A stretch of 20,558 nt of DNA from Gammaproteobacteria bacterium (GTDB taxonomy: Bacteria; Pseudomonadota; Gammaproteobacteria; Pseudomonadales; Pseudohongiellaceae), in NCBI GenBank assembly GCA_003556835.1, contig PWQG01000277.1:1-20558 (forward strand), read 5' to 3'. The first letter of the stretch is position 1. Every line of letters begins with the position of its first letter. A program made the translations under genes and the position numbers. This document shows, piece by piece, positions 6,816 through 15,240 of the stretch. Below the pieces are notes generated by a model that worked only from the letters and a program-made list of their open reading frames with translations, was not told where the DNA came from and did not search any database.

Positions 6816-8651
6816 TTACAGTCCTGCGGATGCCTGGGCCTGAGCACGGCGCGCTGCGGCACGTTCATCCGCGCGCTGTCTCAGCTCTTCCAGAACGGCC
6901 GGATCAGCAGCCTTCCAGTACACCTGCCCAAAGAACATCTCGTCCCAGCTCTGCTCGCCCCATGGAACCTGGCGATCTGGATCCGGGTTCGCGGGGTTCT
7001 GCTCTGAATTATCGAACACACCGGTCACCACGATTTCGGTACCGGCGGGGACAAACTTGGGCTTGACCAGTTTGTATTCCACTTGCCAGTCATAGTTGTA
7101 ACGGGCAATGTTCAACAGCGGCTCAACCTCGCCATCGGGATAATGCGCATCAAAGCGCATGCTCTTGCCCCGGAAATGCATATGCGGGTGGAAGCCGGTC
7201 AGATAGGCATCATAGCCGACAGTGACCGATTTGACCTGTGCAAAATCAGGATCATGCGGAGGAATGTCGGTCCACTCATTGGCAAAAATGCAGGCACATT
7301 CGCCCAGTTTACGCTGTGACGGCTCCTCGCCCTCAGGATAGAACCAGAGTCCGATTCGACCTTCATCAACAGTGGCGCGACCGGTCGTGGTGTAGTGCAT
7401 GTTCAGCGCCAGCATTGTGCCAGCCCGCAACAGACCACCGGTATCCGGATCTTCAATATACGGTTCCGCGCCCGGGATATAGGGGGTGATATATGGTTGA
7501 TCCGGGTGGCTGAAGGAACCGATCAGACCGGGTCGCGGTGCCTCTCCAGGCAACAACAGCGCATTCAGTGTATGGTGCAGAACCGTGCGATCACCCGGCA
7601 GATACTGACTGGCCTGCAGCCAGCGATCCTCGGTCAGTCCCTCGATAGGCACCACAATGTTGATGTAGTCCAGCACGCCGGTGGCAGGAATTTCCTGCGG
7701 CGGAATGTCAATGATCAGGTCCGGTTCACCAAAGGCCCACTCGGTGGTCGGCCATTCGATGGTGGCCAGGGGATCCACGTCACCGTCCTGCGGTGAACCC
7801 ATCGCAATCCAGTGCAGTAGTTTCTGCTGATCCTCGTCCGGTACAATATAGTCATTGGAGAACTGACCGATATGCGGATCAACCTGGGCCGGAGGCATAC
7901 GCTTGGTCATCAGGACCTCGCGAATCATCGGCGACCATCCCTGGGCCATGGAGTGACTGTCCAGAGCAAAAGGTGCAATACCGCCATCGCGATGACAATC
8001 CGCGCAATGCTGGATCAGGATCGGTGCGATATCCTCGCTGTAGCTGATGCCATCCGCCATGTGACGGTCCCTGGCGGCATACACGATGGGCGCACCCTGC
8101 GAGCGTGCCTCTGCGACATTGACGTCGCTTCCACTGAGCACCTGCGCCAGAGCCTGCTCCATGTCATCTCCCGGCACGCCGCGGTACAGAACCCGGAAAC
8201 TCGACGGATCGTACAGCAGCACCTCACCGGATCGCTGGATATCCAGCGCTTCCGAGATCAACTGTGCATCGTCGATGAGCACCGGCATGTCCACATCACC
8301 AAAGCGCTCCATTTCCCGGATCACAGCTTCACGCGATTGTCCCAGCGGATTGATCATCTTGAATACAACACGATCCCCGGCATGGCCGGACGCTGATTCC
8401 AGGTAACGGGCCATCGCCGCGCGGCTGTGCTCGTCCTGATTGACCTGGACAAAAAGCGCCACGGCTTCGTTGTTATCATACCAACTCATGTTGTGATAAA
8501 TGCCATGCTGATCCAGCAAGGCAAAATCGCCAACACGCTCCGAAGCAGCAGCTGTGCTGGTAAAAGCAAGCGCCACAAGCAACAGTCCGGACAGCATGGA
8601 CAGCCTGAGCTGCATCAGCTTCCCGACAGTGGCCAAAAGACACTGAATCAT
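6816..8651 (-). CDS. Secreted thioredoxin-like / cytochrome c / PHM-like copper monooxygenase
   Basis: 611 residues from ATG 8651, which has GGAGGT upstream at a short spacing; ATGs at residues 13 and 19 are alternatives. A signal peptide ends near TAAAS. Residues about 40-185 look like a thioredoxin/redoxin fold without an obvious CxxC pair. Residues 216-220 are a CADCH haem-c site, with M252 (TKRMPPAQ) the likely axial Met. Residues about 300-590 are a type II copper, ascorbate-dependent monooxygenase domain of the PHM/DBM class, with all six expected ligands: H359 and H360 (VLHHTL), H419 (NMHYTT), H490 and H492 (FHPHMHFRG) and M572 (DEMFFGQ). In PHM these form CuH and CuM and hydroxylate a C-H bond; the haem could supply electrons in place of ascorbate (inference). 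An Ala/Arg-rich tail closes the protein. Substrate unknown; it converges with a PAL-like gene. Confidence 0.88.
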   Translation of the reverse strand: MIQCLLATVGKLMQLRLSMLSGLLLVALAFTSTAAASERVGDFALLDQHGIYHNMSWYDNNEAVALFVQVNQDEHSRAAMARYLESASGHAGDRVVFKMINPLGQSREAVIREMERFGDVDMPVLIDDAQLISEALDIQRSGEVLLYDPSSFRVLYRGVPGDDMEQALAQVLSGSDVNVAEARSQGAPIVYAARDRHMADGISYSEDIAPILIQHCADCHRDGGIAPFALDSHSMAQGWSPMIREVLMTKRMPPAQVDPHIGQFSNDYIVPDEDQQKLLHWIAMGSPQDGDVDPLATIEWPTTEWAFGEPDLIIDIPPQEIPATGVLDYINIVVPIEGLTEDRWLQASQYLPGDRTVLHHTLNALLLPGEAPRPGLIGSFSHPDQPYITPYIPGAEPYIEDPDTGGLLRAGTMLALNMHYTTTGRATVDEGRIGLWFYPEGEEPSQRKLGECACIFANEWTDIPPHDPDFAQVKSVTVGYDAYLTGFHPHMHFRGKSMRFDAHYPDGEVEPLLNIARYNYDWQVEYKLVKPKFVPAGTEIVVTGVFDNSEQNPANPDPDRQVPWGEQSWDEMFFGQVYWKAADPAVLEELRQRADERAAARRAQAQASAGL

Positions 8652-8743
8652 GATTACCTCCAAATACGTTACCCTGTTACTGTTCTTGCTGTTATCGATT
8701 CGGGCAGCGTCTGGACTGCTGACTCAGGCGCCGCGGTGGCTGG

Positions 8744-8765
8744 AAAAATGAACGCATTCATTTTT
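8744..8765. promoter_or_regulatory. Perfect palindrome between divergent genes, candidate operator
   Basis: Nine-base perfect arms (8744-8752 AAAAATGAA with 8757-8765) flank CGCA. It lies in the 183-base gap between the copper monooxygenase gene (-) and the DUF2007 gene (+), about 93 bases upstream of the former's ATG and 70 of the latter's. No gene ends here, so a terminator is unlikely. The ATGAA/TTCAT core resembles TetR-family operators, but no TetR gene is in the window. Confidence 0.4.
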
Positions 8766-8834
8766 GAGCATGATCACCTATCTCGAGATTACCACCACTA
8801 TTCATAAACGAGAAGTACATTTGCAGGAGAATCC

Positions 8835-9155
8835 ATGAAACGAGTGTACACCGCGCCCAACGCCAGTATGGTGCACATCCTGAAAGACATGTTGGCAGAA
8901 CGCGGCATCAGCACCCGCGTTCACGGCGAAGGCCTGCTTGGCGCAGCAGGGGAGCTGGCACCTGTTGACACCTGGGTCGAGCTGCATGTGGTCGAGGATC
9001 GTGACGAAGCGGTTGCCAGCCGATTGATCAAGGAATTCCTCGGATCAAGTCCGAGCCACGAAGACAGGCGCTGGACGTGCCAACAGTGTGGCGAAGTCAT
9101 CGAAGCACAATTCGGGGTTTGCTGGAAATGTGGTCAGTCCAGAAATCGCTATTAG
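8835..9155 (+). CDS. DUF2007-domain protein with C-terminal zinc ribbon
   Basis: 106 residues from ATG 8835, with AGGAGA upstream at good spacing. The N-terminal half (MKRVYTAPNASMVHILKDML, then GISTRVHGEGLLGAAGELAP and VELHVVEDRDEAVASRLIKEFL) matches DUF2007, a small ferredoxin-like domain often described as a putative signal-transducing protein. The C-terminus is a four-cysteine zinc ribbon, C82-x2-C85 and C96-x2-C99 (TCQQCGEVIE, CWKCG). Family members of this length with the appended ribbon are common in proteobacteria; the biochemical role is not established. No signal peptide, so cytosolic. The nearest neighbour upstream is divergent, and it converges with the YdjM-type gene. Confidence 0.85.
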   Translation: MKRVYTAPNASMVHILKDMLAERGISTRVHGEGLLGAAGELAPVDTWVELHVVEDRDEAVASRLIKEFLGSSPSHEDRRWTCQQCGEVIEAQFGVCWKCGQSRNRY

Positions 9156-9260
9156 TTCCACTACGATTCTGGAACCATCGAAGCAATTTCTTCCCCAGGT
9201 TGGGCGTTCACTCCTGAAGCATCGCCCTCCCGATCTGAAGCGTGGTCCTCGTGGGCTGTC

Positions 9261-10319
9261 TCAAGGACCGGTTTTCGGCACAATGACCACCGCCGCACCG
9301 ATACCTCGTGGCGCTTCGCCGGGATTGAGGTAACGCAGGTCCCTGAATTGGACTCGCCAGTGATCGCCCCGCTCCTCTACGTCCCAGTACAGATACCGAA
9401 CCCAATCCATGAATCCCCTGACTGATGGATCGGCCATGGCCGCAAGGACCACCTCATCGGCTTTCTCACGCTGCACGTCAAAACTCTCGCCATCAGGCAT
9501 CACCACCCGATAGTGATCCGGATATTTCATTACCAGACGATGCTGATGTGGTAACGCAGGTACGGGATTGGCTTGCACTTCCAGCGGCACGGCCTGCCCC
9601 TCCAGGACAAGTGATTCGGCAAGACGGGCCAGGCCGTATGCTGCACAGACATAAAGAACCAGCCCAGCAAAGCCGGCCCGTGCCAATTGCTGGATGAGCG
9701 ATTGTGGCAAGCGAAGGACACGCAAAATGATTATGAGCAGCAGAGCGGTGAACCAGATCACCTGTACCACCACTGGTACGGCATCCGTCAGCACGAGCAA
9801 CAGACTCGTGACCAGACCCAGCACAATCCATGCGGCGCACGCGGAACGACCCTCGGAGCGCGCCAACACCACTGCCGCAGAGGCCAATAGCCAGAACCAG
9901 GGATCGATGATGAACAGCGTATCGCCATAGAACCAGCGATCATCAAAGGGCATCAGCAGGCGGACGCCATAGGTATTGAGCCAGTCAAGCAACGGGTGGG
10001 ACCAGACCGCCAGGCAGGCCAGCAACAGCACCCGGCGCGGACGGAAGGCAGGGGCATCGGACCGCGGCCTGCTCCGCCAGCGATGCCATGCCCAGACCAC
10101 TGCGGTCAGCAGCAGGGGCAGGATCAGCAGAGCCAGCAGGCCATGCGTCCAACCACGCCGCAGCAGCAGGGATATGTCACTACCCCATAGTTGGGCCACG
10201 CCGTCTATATCGGGAAGGTTCACACCAATCAGCAGCACCGCAGTCGCGTATCGGGTGGTTTTCTTCAGCCCGGCTTCCGCCAGTGTGGCCCCCAAAAGGG
10301 TATGCGCGAGAGGATCCAT
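9261..10319 (-). CDS. YdjM/LexA-binding-type membrane metal-dependent hydrolase
   Basis: 352 residues from ATG 10319, with AAGGA just upstream. The N-terminus carries the family signature: DPLAHTLLGATLAEAG, then NLPDID, RRGWTH and SHPLLDWLNTYG. His and Asp in these motifs are the presumed metal ligands of the DUF457/YdjM inner-membrane hydrolase family. Several hydrophobic helices follow up to about residue 240. A soluble C-terminal domain of about 110 residues (from EVQANPVPALPHQH to WRVQFRDLRYLNPGEAP) is typical of the longer members. Substrate unknown; E. coli YdjM belongs to the LexA regulon, but I see no LexA box here. Minus strand, 71 bases divergent from the 2OG-oxygenase gene at 10391. 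Confidence 0.85.
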   Translation of the reverse strand: MDPLAHTLLGATLAEAGLKKTTRYATAVLLIGVNLPDIDGVAQLWGSDISLLLRRGWTHGLLALLILPLLLTAVVWAWHRWRSRPRSDAPAFRPRRVLLLACLAVWSHPLLDWLNTYGVRLLMPFDDRWFYGDTLFIIDPWFWLLASAAVVLARSEGRSACAAWIVLGLVTSLLLVLTDAVPVVVQVIWFTALLLIIILRVLRLPQSLIQQLARAGFAGLVLYVCAAYGLARLAESLVLEGQAVPLEVQANPVPALPHQHRLVMKYPDHYRVVMPDGESFDVQREKADEVVLAAMADPSVRGFMDWVRYLYWDVEERGDHWRVQFRDLRYLNPGEAPRGIGAAVVIVPKTGP

Positions 10320-10390
10320 GATTTTCCTTCATCAATGCAGTAGCATGAATGCCGGAATTGTATCAGTGCTATTACGATGGGGAACACGAG

Positions 10391-11011
10391 ATGAAGCACC
10401 AGATGGCACATCTGTTTGCCTTGCCGGTATACAAGGCCTCACTGGAGCGGTCGTTCACTGAAGCAGAAACAAGGTATTTCCAACAGCAAATCCAGGATCC
10501 GACCCCGGCCATTTCGAATCAATCCTCGCGCAACAAGCAGGTGCTCCAGGCGCCGCCCCTCTCAGCGTTGCGGAATGCGATTCAACTGCACCTCGATCAC
10601 TATCTCCGGATCACCTTCAATCCGGCCACCGAGGTGGAGTTGGCAATCACCCAATCCTGGCTGACCCGGACCCGACGCGGTGAATCTCACCACATCCACA
10701 CACATCCGAACAGTGTGGTCAGCGGTGTGCTGTACATCAACCTCGGGCCGGGCGACGGCATCACCTTCTACCGCAACGAAGATCATCAGTGGTACGAACT
10801 GCCCCGCAAGGAGGAAACCTATTTCAGCACCCACAGCTACTTTTTCCCCACCGGGGTAGGCGATCTGATCCTGTTTCCCTCTCACGTCAAGCACGGCACA
10901 CACGCACTGGAGCACGATGTGGAGCGCATCAGCCTTTCGTTCAATACCTTCTTCAGCGGTCAGCTCGGGAGGGACGATTTCTCCAACGGCCTGCACATCC
11001 GCGTTGATTGA
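10391..11011 (+). CDS. Putative 2OG-Fe(II) oxygenase (2OG-FeII_Oxy_5 type)
   Basis: 206 residues from ATG 10391, with a GGGGA Shine-Dalgarno about 7 bases upstream; in-frame ATG 10349 lacks one. The body has the pattern of the short putative 2OG-Fe(II) oxygenase family: HIHTHPNSVVSGVLYIN (H103 and H105 in the iron-binding region), GITFYRNED, FPTGVGDLILFPSHVKHGTH (H168 as distal ligand) and RISLSFNTFF (R179 for 2-oxoglutarate). The N-terminal LFALPVYKASL is typical of this family. The hydroxylated substrate is unknown; phage and marine bacterial homologues are common. It converges with the DoxX gene across 23 bases containing a near-palindrome (11015-11032). Confidence 0.82.
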   Translation: MKHQMAHLFALPVYKASLERSFTEAETRYFQQQIQDPTPAISNQSSRNKQVLQAPPLSALRNAIQLHLDHYLRITFNPATEVELAITQSWLTRTRRGESHHIHTHPNSVVSGVLYINLGPGDGITFYRNEDHQWYELPRKEETYFSTHSYFFPTGVGDLILFPSHVKHGTHALEHDVERISLSFNTFFSGQLGRDDFSNGLHIRVD

Positions 11012-11014
11012 GCG

Positions 11015-11032
11015 CTGCCGCCCGGGAGGCAG
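11015..11032. other. Near-palindrome between convergent genes
   Basis: CTGCC and GGCAG arms flank a GC-rich core with one mismatched pair. It lies just past the stop of the oxygenase gene and just before that of DoxX. There is no T-tract, so intrinsic termination is doubtful. Confidence 0.3.
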
Positions 11033-11034
11033 GG

Positions 11035-11451
11035 TCAGACTTGGTTGCGACGTGCATCCAGACTGAAAGCACCGGCACCCGTTCCACTCAACACCAGAAG
11101 CCCGGCCATGATGCCCATGTTTTTGAAGAAATTCTGGGTCTCATGTGAGCGCTGCAAACCTTCTTCCATGGTCCAGAAGTCGTGCAGGACCAGACTGATC
11201 ACCAGCGTGAGCCCCGCCAGCATAAAAGCCACCAACGGGACACGATAGCCTGCAAACAGGGCGAGGGCCCCGCCCACCTGCATGACGCCACTGAGTATCA
11301 GGAAAAAGGGAATCAGGATCATACTGTGGGAAGCCATATATTCCACGTGGGTCCCATAATCAGTGAACTTCATCAGTCCGGGGAGCAGAAAATACAGTCC
11401 CAGCAGAACGCGACCCGCGAGGACACAAAGCTTTTGTGCGTGGGAAATCAT
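11035..11451 (-). CDS. DoxX-family membrane protein
   Basis: 138 residues from ATG 11451, with AGGT upstream; a GTG two codons earlier is possible. Four hydrophobic helices and the motifs AGRVLLGLYFLLPGLMKF, VGGALALFAGYRVPLVAFMLAG, VLHDFWTMEE and ETQNFFKNMGIMAGLLVLSG identify the DoxX family. Members are small inner-membrane proteins sometimes associated with redox, quinone or thiosulphate chemistry, but this subfamily has no defined reaction. Probably monocistronic, divergent from the AEC transporter. Confidence 0.87.
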   Translation of the reverse strand: MISHAQKLCVLAGRVLLGLYFLLPGLMKFTDYGTHVEYMASHSMILIPFFLILSGVMQVGGALALFAGYRVPLVAFMLAGLTLVISLVLHDFWTMEEGLQRSHETQNFFKNMGIMAGLLVLSGTGAGAFSLDARRNQV

Positions 11452-11624
11452 GAGCACACCTGTTTTTATTGATTGATGATCGTGGTCTTACGATCCTCAT
11501 CCGGATGCGGACCTGCTACACTCGGTTGTTCTGGAATTTCGCCTACCTTGCCTGCCAGCCTGTTAACGGGAGACAAGGCACATATGCATCAAGAACCGCT
11601 TTCCACCGATTCGAGTCGTTTCAC

Positions 11625-12545
11625 ATGATTGCCAATGCCCTGGGACCCGTATTTCTTCTGATAGTCGTCGGAGCGATATTGCGCAGGGTGGATATTCCCG
11701 GGGAGCAATATTGGCCGGGAATCGAGCGTCTCACTTATTTCGTAGCCTTCCCCGCATTATTGATACACCGCCTGGCTTTGGCCGATTTCAGTGACGCACG
11801 CATCGAATGGTATTTGCCGGTGATTCTGTTGTCATTGCTGGCGGTAAGCACTCTGATGTGGTTGCTGCGAAACCGGATCAGTGATGGCCATGCAGACTTC
11901 ACTTCGATTTTCCAGGGAGGTATACGGTTCAATACCTACATCGGCCTGGCAATCGCCAGTGCCCTGTTCGGGGAAAGCGGGCTGGTCATTGCAGCCATTG
12001 CCCTGGCCATCATGATTCCGCTGGTCAATCTGCTGTCCGTGCTGTGTTTCACCCTGGGCGATCCGGAACAGAGCCTGAACCCCAGGCAGGTGCTCTACAA
12101 CGTGTTTCGCAATCCGCTGATTGTCGCCTGCATCATAGGGGTGCTGCTCAATCTCAGTCGGATCGGGCTGCCCGGCTGGTCGGCGGAGCTGCTTGCCCAG
12201 ATCGGGGCTGCCGCTCTCCCCCTGGGTTTGCTGGCCGTGGGCGCCAGCCTCCAATTGGGAAGCGCAGGTCAGGAGTGGAGAAGCATCCTGTATGCAAGTA
12301 TGTTCAAGTTCCTGATATTGCCGACCACCATACTGTCGCTATCCGTGCTGGCCGGGCTCGGGCAGGAAGAAACTGCAATACTGTTGTTGATCGCCTGCCT
12401 GCCCACTGCCTCTTCCGCCTTCATCCTGGCACGACAACTGGGCGGTAACGCACCCATGATGGCCAACATCATCAGTGCACAATCCCTGTTTGCGTTCGCC
12501 ATCATCCCAGCCTGGCTCTGGCTGGCACCCGCAATCGCAGGCTGA
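11625..12545 (+). CDS. AEC (auxin efflux carrier) family transporter
   Basis: 306 residues from ATG 11625; the frame is open to 11469, but the upstream part encodes no membrane segment and the family begins at MIANALGPVFLLIVVGAILRR. About ten hydrophobic helices are visible in two groups around a central loop (TLGDPEQSLNPRQVLYNVFRNPLIVACIIG). The motifs ERLTYFVAFPALL, NTYIGLAIASALFGESG, LPGWSAELLAQIGAAALPLGLLAVGASL and CLPTASSAFILARQLGG are typical. Bacterial members export or import small carboxylates such as malate or malonate; the substrate cannot be read from sequence. The Shine-Dalgarno is weak. It converges with the TonB-dependent receptor across 61 bases without an obvious terminator. 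Confidence 0.85.
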   Translation: MIANALGPVFLLIVVGAILRRVDIPGEQYWPGIERLTYFVAFPALLIHRLALADFSDARIEWYLPVILLSLLAVSTLMWLLRNRISDGHADFTSIFQGGIRFNTYIGLAIASALFGESGLVIAAIALAIMIPLVNLLSVLCFTLGDPEQSLNPRQVLYNVFRNPLIVACIIGVLLNLSRIGLPGWSAELLAQIGAAALPLGLLAVGASLQLGSAGQEWRSILYASMFKFLILPTTILSLSVLAGLGQEETAILLLIACLPTASSAFILARQLGGNAPMMANIISAQSLFAFAIIPAWLWLAPAIAG

Positions 12546-12606
12546 GCAAACCCCGCCCGCTGGCAGCATCAACAGAAACTGAACTGTCGATCACTCCGCG
12601 AGTTCG

Positions 12607-14817
12607 TTATTGCAAATTCCAGGTGAACTTCGCTCCGTAGGTTCTGGGCTTGCCCCATACGCCATAACCCCAGTCTTCGCCCAAGGTGTTCTGATAGGTG
12701 AAGTACTGTTCATCAGTAAGGTTATTCACGAACGCCTCAATGGTGTAGGCACCGGTGATAGAGTGCCAACTGACCTTCGCATTACCCAGGCCATAGCTGT
12801 CATGGTAGGAATACGGATCGTTCTCGATCTGCAAGTAGTGATCATCCTGCCAGGTATAGTCAGCCTGAAATGCCAGCTCCCCGTATTCACCCAGTCCTAC
12901 ATAATAGCGAGCCACCATATTAGCGTTCACGCCCGGAGCAGACGGCAATTCGTTACCCTCCAGCGTATAGAAATCACCTGCAACATCAAAAACCTGGTCC
13001 GAGCTGAATTCGGTGTCCAGCACGCCCAGCCCGCCAATGAGCTCGAAATTATCGCTAAGCTGCGCGGTCAATTCGAGCTCCACACCGATACCGCGAACAT
13101 CGCCAGCATTGGTGATGATACTTCCGGTTTCAACGGTCTGGAACACCTGCGCCTGAAAGTCCTCGATATCATAACGGTAGGCGGATGCATTCAGACGATA
13201 TCGCCCATCGGCCCAGGCCGTCTTCACGCCCAGTTCGTAATTGATCACATCTTCTGACGTGACCGGCGCCAATGCCGCTTGCGAAGCATTATAGCTACCC
13301 GAGAAACCACCGCTCTTGAAACCGGTTGAGATATTGCCATAGACAAGGGTGCCGGGCATGGGCCGCCAATCGAGACCGATACGCCCGGTGAGCGCATTCT
13401 CGGACAGGTCACCTGCACCCTCGACAGGAGGGGAATAGAAGCTCACTGGAGAGCGCTGCTCAAAGTCGCGGTCCTCACGGGTATATCTTGCCCCCACTAT
13501 ACCGGTCAATTGCGGTGCAAAATCCCATTCGTATTGACCGAAGACCGCCCAGGATTGTGTCTCGAGATCGACAAACTCCTCGTGAAAGAACCCCCCGAAC
13601 GCTTCCGCATCTGCTGTGGTCGGGGCCTGGGTGATCAGGTCGCGACTATCATCATAATAATACAGGCCCGCCACCCAGTTGCTGTCGAGCGTACTGCCAT
13701 TGAGGCGGATCTCCTGAGTGTATTGGGCTGCATCCACACTATACTGCTCATCAAACCAGATGACCTCGGTCCCGTCGCCATCATCCTGGAGAAACTTTTC
13801 CAGGGCCTCGTAGGCCGTGATCGAGGTGAGTACAACATTGTCACTCAAAGGCACTTCGAAGCGTGCGGAAAGCCCGAATGTGTCAATTTCCGTCGCCAGC
13901 CCACCGCTGGCGCTGGACGCCACGTGCTCCGGACCGTACTTCCCCTCTACAGCATCATCTCCGGTGAACCCGAAGGTATTACTACTGCATTGTCCGCTCT
14001 GTATACGCGAAACAGAACAGGTTCGAGAAAGGTCATCTGGGTCCAGGTATCCCATATGCGCAAAGCCGACCGTGGCCTGGTCGGCCTGACTCCCGTGGGC
14101 ACTGAGAAGCAGCGTGCTGTCCTGTCCGATGTCGAATTCGAGCTGCCCACGGTAACCCAGGTGATCCGTGTCATTCAGTTTCTGGCGATCCAGCACATTG
14201 GTCTGCCAGCCGTCATCCAGGCTCCGCTTCAGGGCCAGACGCCCCCGTACCGAATCAGACAGTGGACCGCTCAGCACCCCCTGGTATATCTGCTCACCGT
14301 AGCTGCCAAAACTGGCACTGACGCGCCCTTCGAACGTTTCCGTGGGTTTGCGTGATACATAGTGCACCAGCCCGCCGGTCGTGTTGCGACCGTAAATGGT
14401 ACCCTGCGGACCACGCAGGACTTCCACCCGTTCCAGGTCAAACAACTGAATGGCAGAACCTGCCGGGTTGCCCCGATACACATCATCGACATAGATCGAT
14501 ACGGGCGACTCCCAGGAGTCAGAAAAATTGACCAGGCTGACGCCGCGCAGGCTGATGGAAGGACTCGAGGCTTCACCGAAAATGGCGAAGAAGCTCATGT
14601 TGGGGACCTGCTGGGTGATATCCAGGCCTTCTTCGAAACCCATCCGGTCAATGGCATCACCGGAAAAGGCACTGACCGCAACAGAAACGTCCTGCATGTT
14701 CTGCTCGCGTTTTTGTGCCGTGACCGTGACCTCCTCGATGATGGATTGTTGAGCGTGGGCACCCGTGGCCAACACAGTTGCACTGATCGCCAGACACAGC
14801 AATTTCCTGTGGTGCAT
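12607..14817 (-). CDS. TonB-dependent outer-membrane receptor
   Basis: 736 residues from ATG 14817, with AAGGAGG immediately upstream. A signal peptide ends at AHA (residue 22). The TonB box is EEVTVTA (about 28-34), followed by a plug domain (to about 160) with QQVPNMSF, IYVDDVYRG and the classic VEVLRGPQGTIYGRNTTGG. The rest is the beta-barrel, with the usual barrel motifs GIVGARYTREDRDF, NISTGFKSGGFSG, YELGVKTAW and NLTDEQYF. The C-terminus ends KFTWNLQ rather than in the usual aromatic residue. It imports an unknown ligand across the outer membrane using TonB energy. This large generic receptor type is abundant in marine Gammaproteobacteria and sphingomonads, so substrate inference is unsafe. 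No TonB, ExbB or ExbD genes are in the window. Confidence 0.93.
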   Translation of the reverse strand: MHHRKLLCLAISATVLATGAHAQQSIIEEVTVTAQKREQNMQDVSVAVSAFSGDAIDRMGFEEGLDITQQVPNMSFFAIFGEASSPSISLRGVSLVNFSDSWESPVSIYVDDVYRGNPAGSAIQLFDLERVEVLRGPQGTIYGRNTTGGLVHYVSRKPTETFEGRVSASFGSYGEQIYQGVLSGPLSDSVRGRLALKRSLDDGWQTNVLDRQKLNDTDHLGYRGQLEFDIGQDSTLLLSAHGSQADQATVGFAHMGYLDPDDLSRTCSVSRIQSGQCSSNTFGFTGDDAVEGKYGPEHVASSASGGLATEIDTFGLSARFEVPLSDNVVLTSITAYEALEKFLQDDGDGTEVIWFDEQYSVDAAQYTQEIRLNGSTLDSNWVAGLYYYDDSRDLITQAPTTADAEAFGGFFHEEFVDLETQSWAVFGQYEWDFAPQLTGIVGARYTREDRDFEQRSPVSFYSPPVEGAGDLSENALTGRIGLDWRPMPGTLVYGNISTGFKSGGFSGSYNASQAALAPVTSEDVINYELGVKTAWADGRYRLNASAYRYDIEDFQAQVFQTVETGSIITNAGDVRGIGVELELTAQLSDNFELIGGLGVLDTEFSSDQVFDVAGDFYTLEGNELPSAPGVNANMVARYYVGLGEYGELAFQADYTWQDDHYLQIENDPYSYHDSYGLGNAKVSWHSITGAYTIEAFVNNLTDEQYFTYQNTLGEDWGYGVWGKPRTYGAKFTWNLQ

Positions 14818-14843
14818 ACAGCCTCCTTACTTGAAGATTGAAC

Positions 14844-14900
14844 GTTCCATGTTCCTACCGAACACACACTACCAGAAGTTCCGGAACGCGTCGGTGTTCC
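14844..14900. promoter_or_regulatory. GTTCC repeat cluster upstream of the TonB receptor
   Basis: GTTCC occurs four times (14844, 14851, 14878, 14896); the third is half of a perfect 10-base palindrome, GTTCCGGAAC (14878-14887). CCAGAAG occurs twice around it. The cluster is 25-85 bases upstream of the receptor ATG, suited to operator sites. The rest of the 423-base gap up to mscL shows only a small palindrome, ATTGCGCAAT (15188-15197). Confidence 0.35.
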
Positions 14901-15240
14901 AGAAGGTACATTCAGCGATGGCAAATTACCAGCGGTGCCAAGCAAGCCAATGCCTGCCGCACCACCATAGCGTGAACTGCATCACACTTTTTGGGAGCGA
15001 GCTTATGCGCTGTCGGTCGAACCGTCATGCTGTCCGTGCTTGTTTCATTATCCTGATGAACAGGAATCTGCGGCGCCCCGCCTGAGCCCGGCAGGGGATT
15101 GAAAAGACAGATCTCATTCGACAATCAACAAACTGGACAACGCCTTGACCAAGGGGCTATTTTCAATCATTCCTGCTTTCGGGCAACATTGCGCAATGCG
15201 CCAAGAGCCAGTTAAATAAATATCTGTGAGGACCATTGAT

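Noticed and set aside
7872..8396. Plus-strand open frame opposite the copper monooxygenase
   Set aside because: It lies wholly within the well-supported minus-strand gene and has no signal or motif of its own.
1..8651. Reading the PHM/PAL set as a proven peptide-amidation system
   Set aside because: Motif resemblance and proximity only; the genes are convergent or distant, one propeller lacks two key residues, and no peptide substrate gene is visible.
9156..9260. TTCCA-TGGAA repeat as a terminator
   Set aside because: The arms are only five bases and no T-tract follows.
13510..14355. Long plus-strand open frame (281 codons) opposite the TonB receptor
   Set aside because: It is antisense to a clear full-length receptor with signal peptide, TonB box and plug motifs; its own translation shows no recognisable motif.
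14912..15124. Minus-strand 70-codon frame in the gap before mscL
   Set aside because: No ribosome binding site or domain is visible, and the translation looks like random low-similarity sequence.
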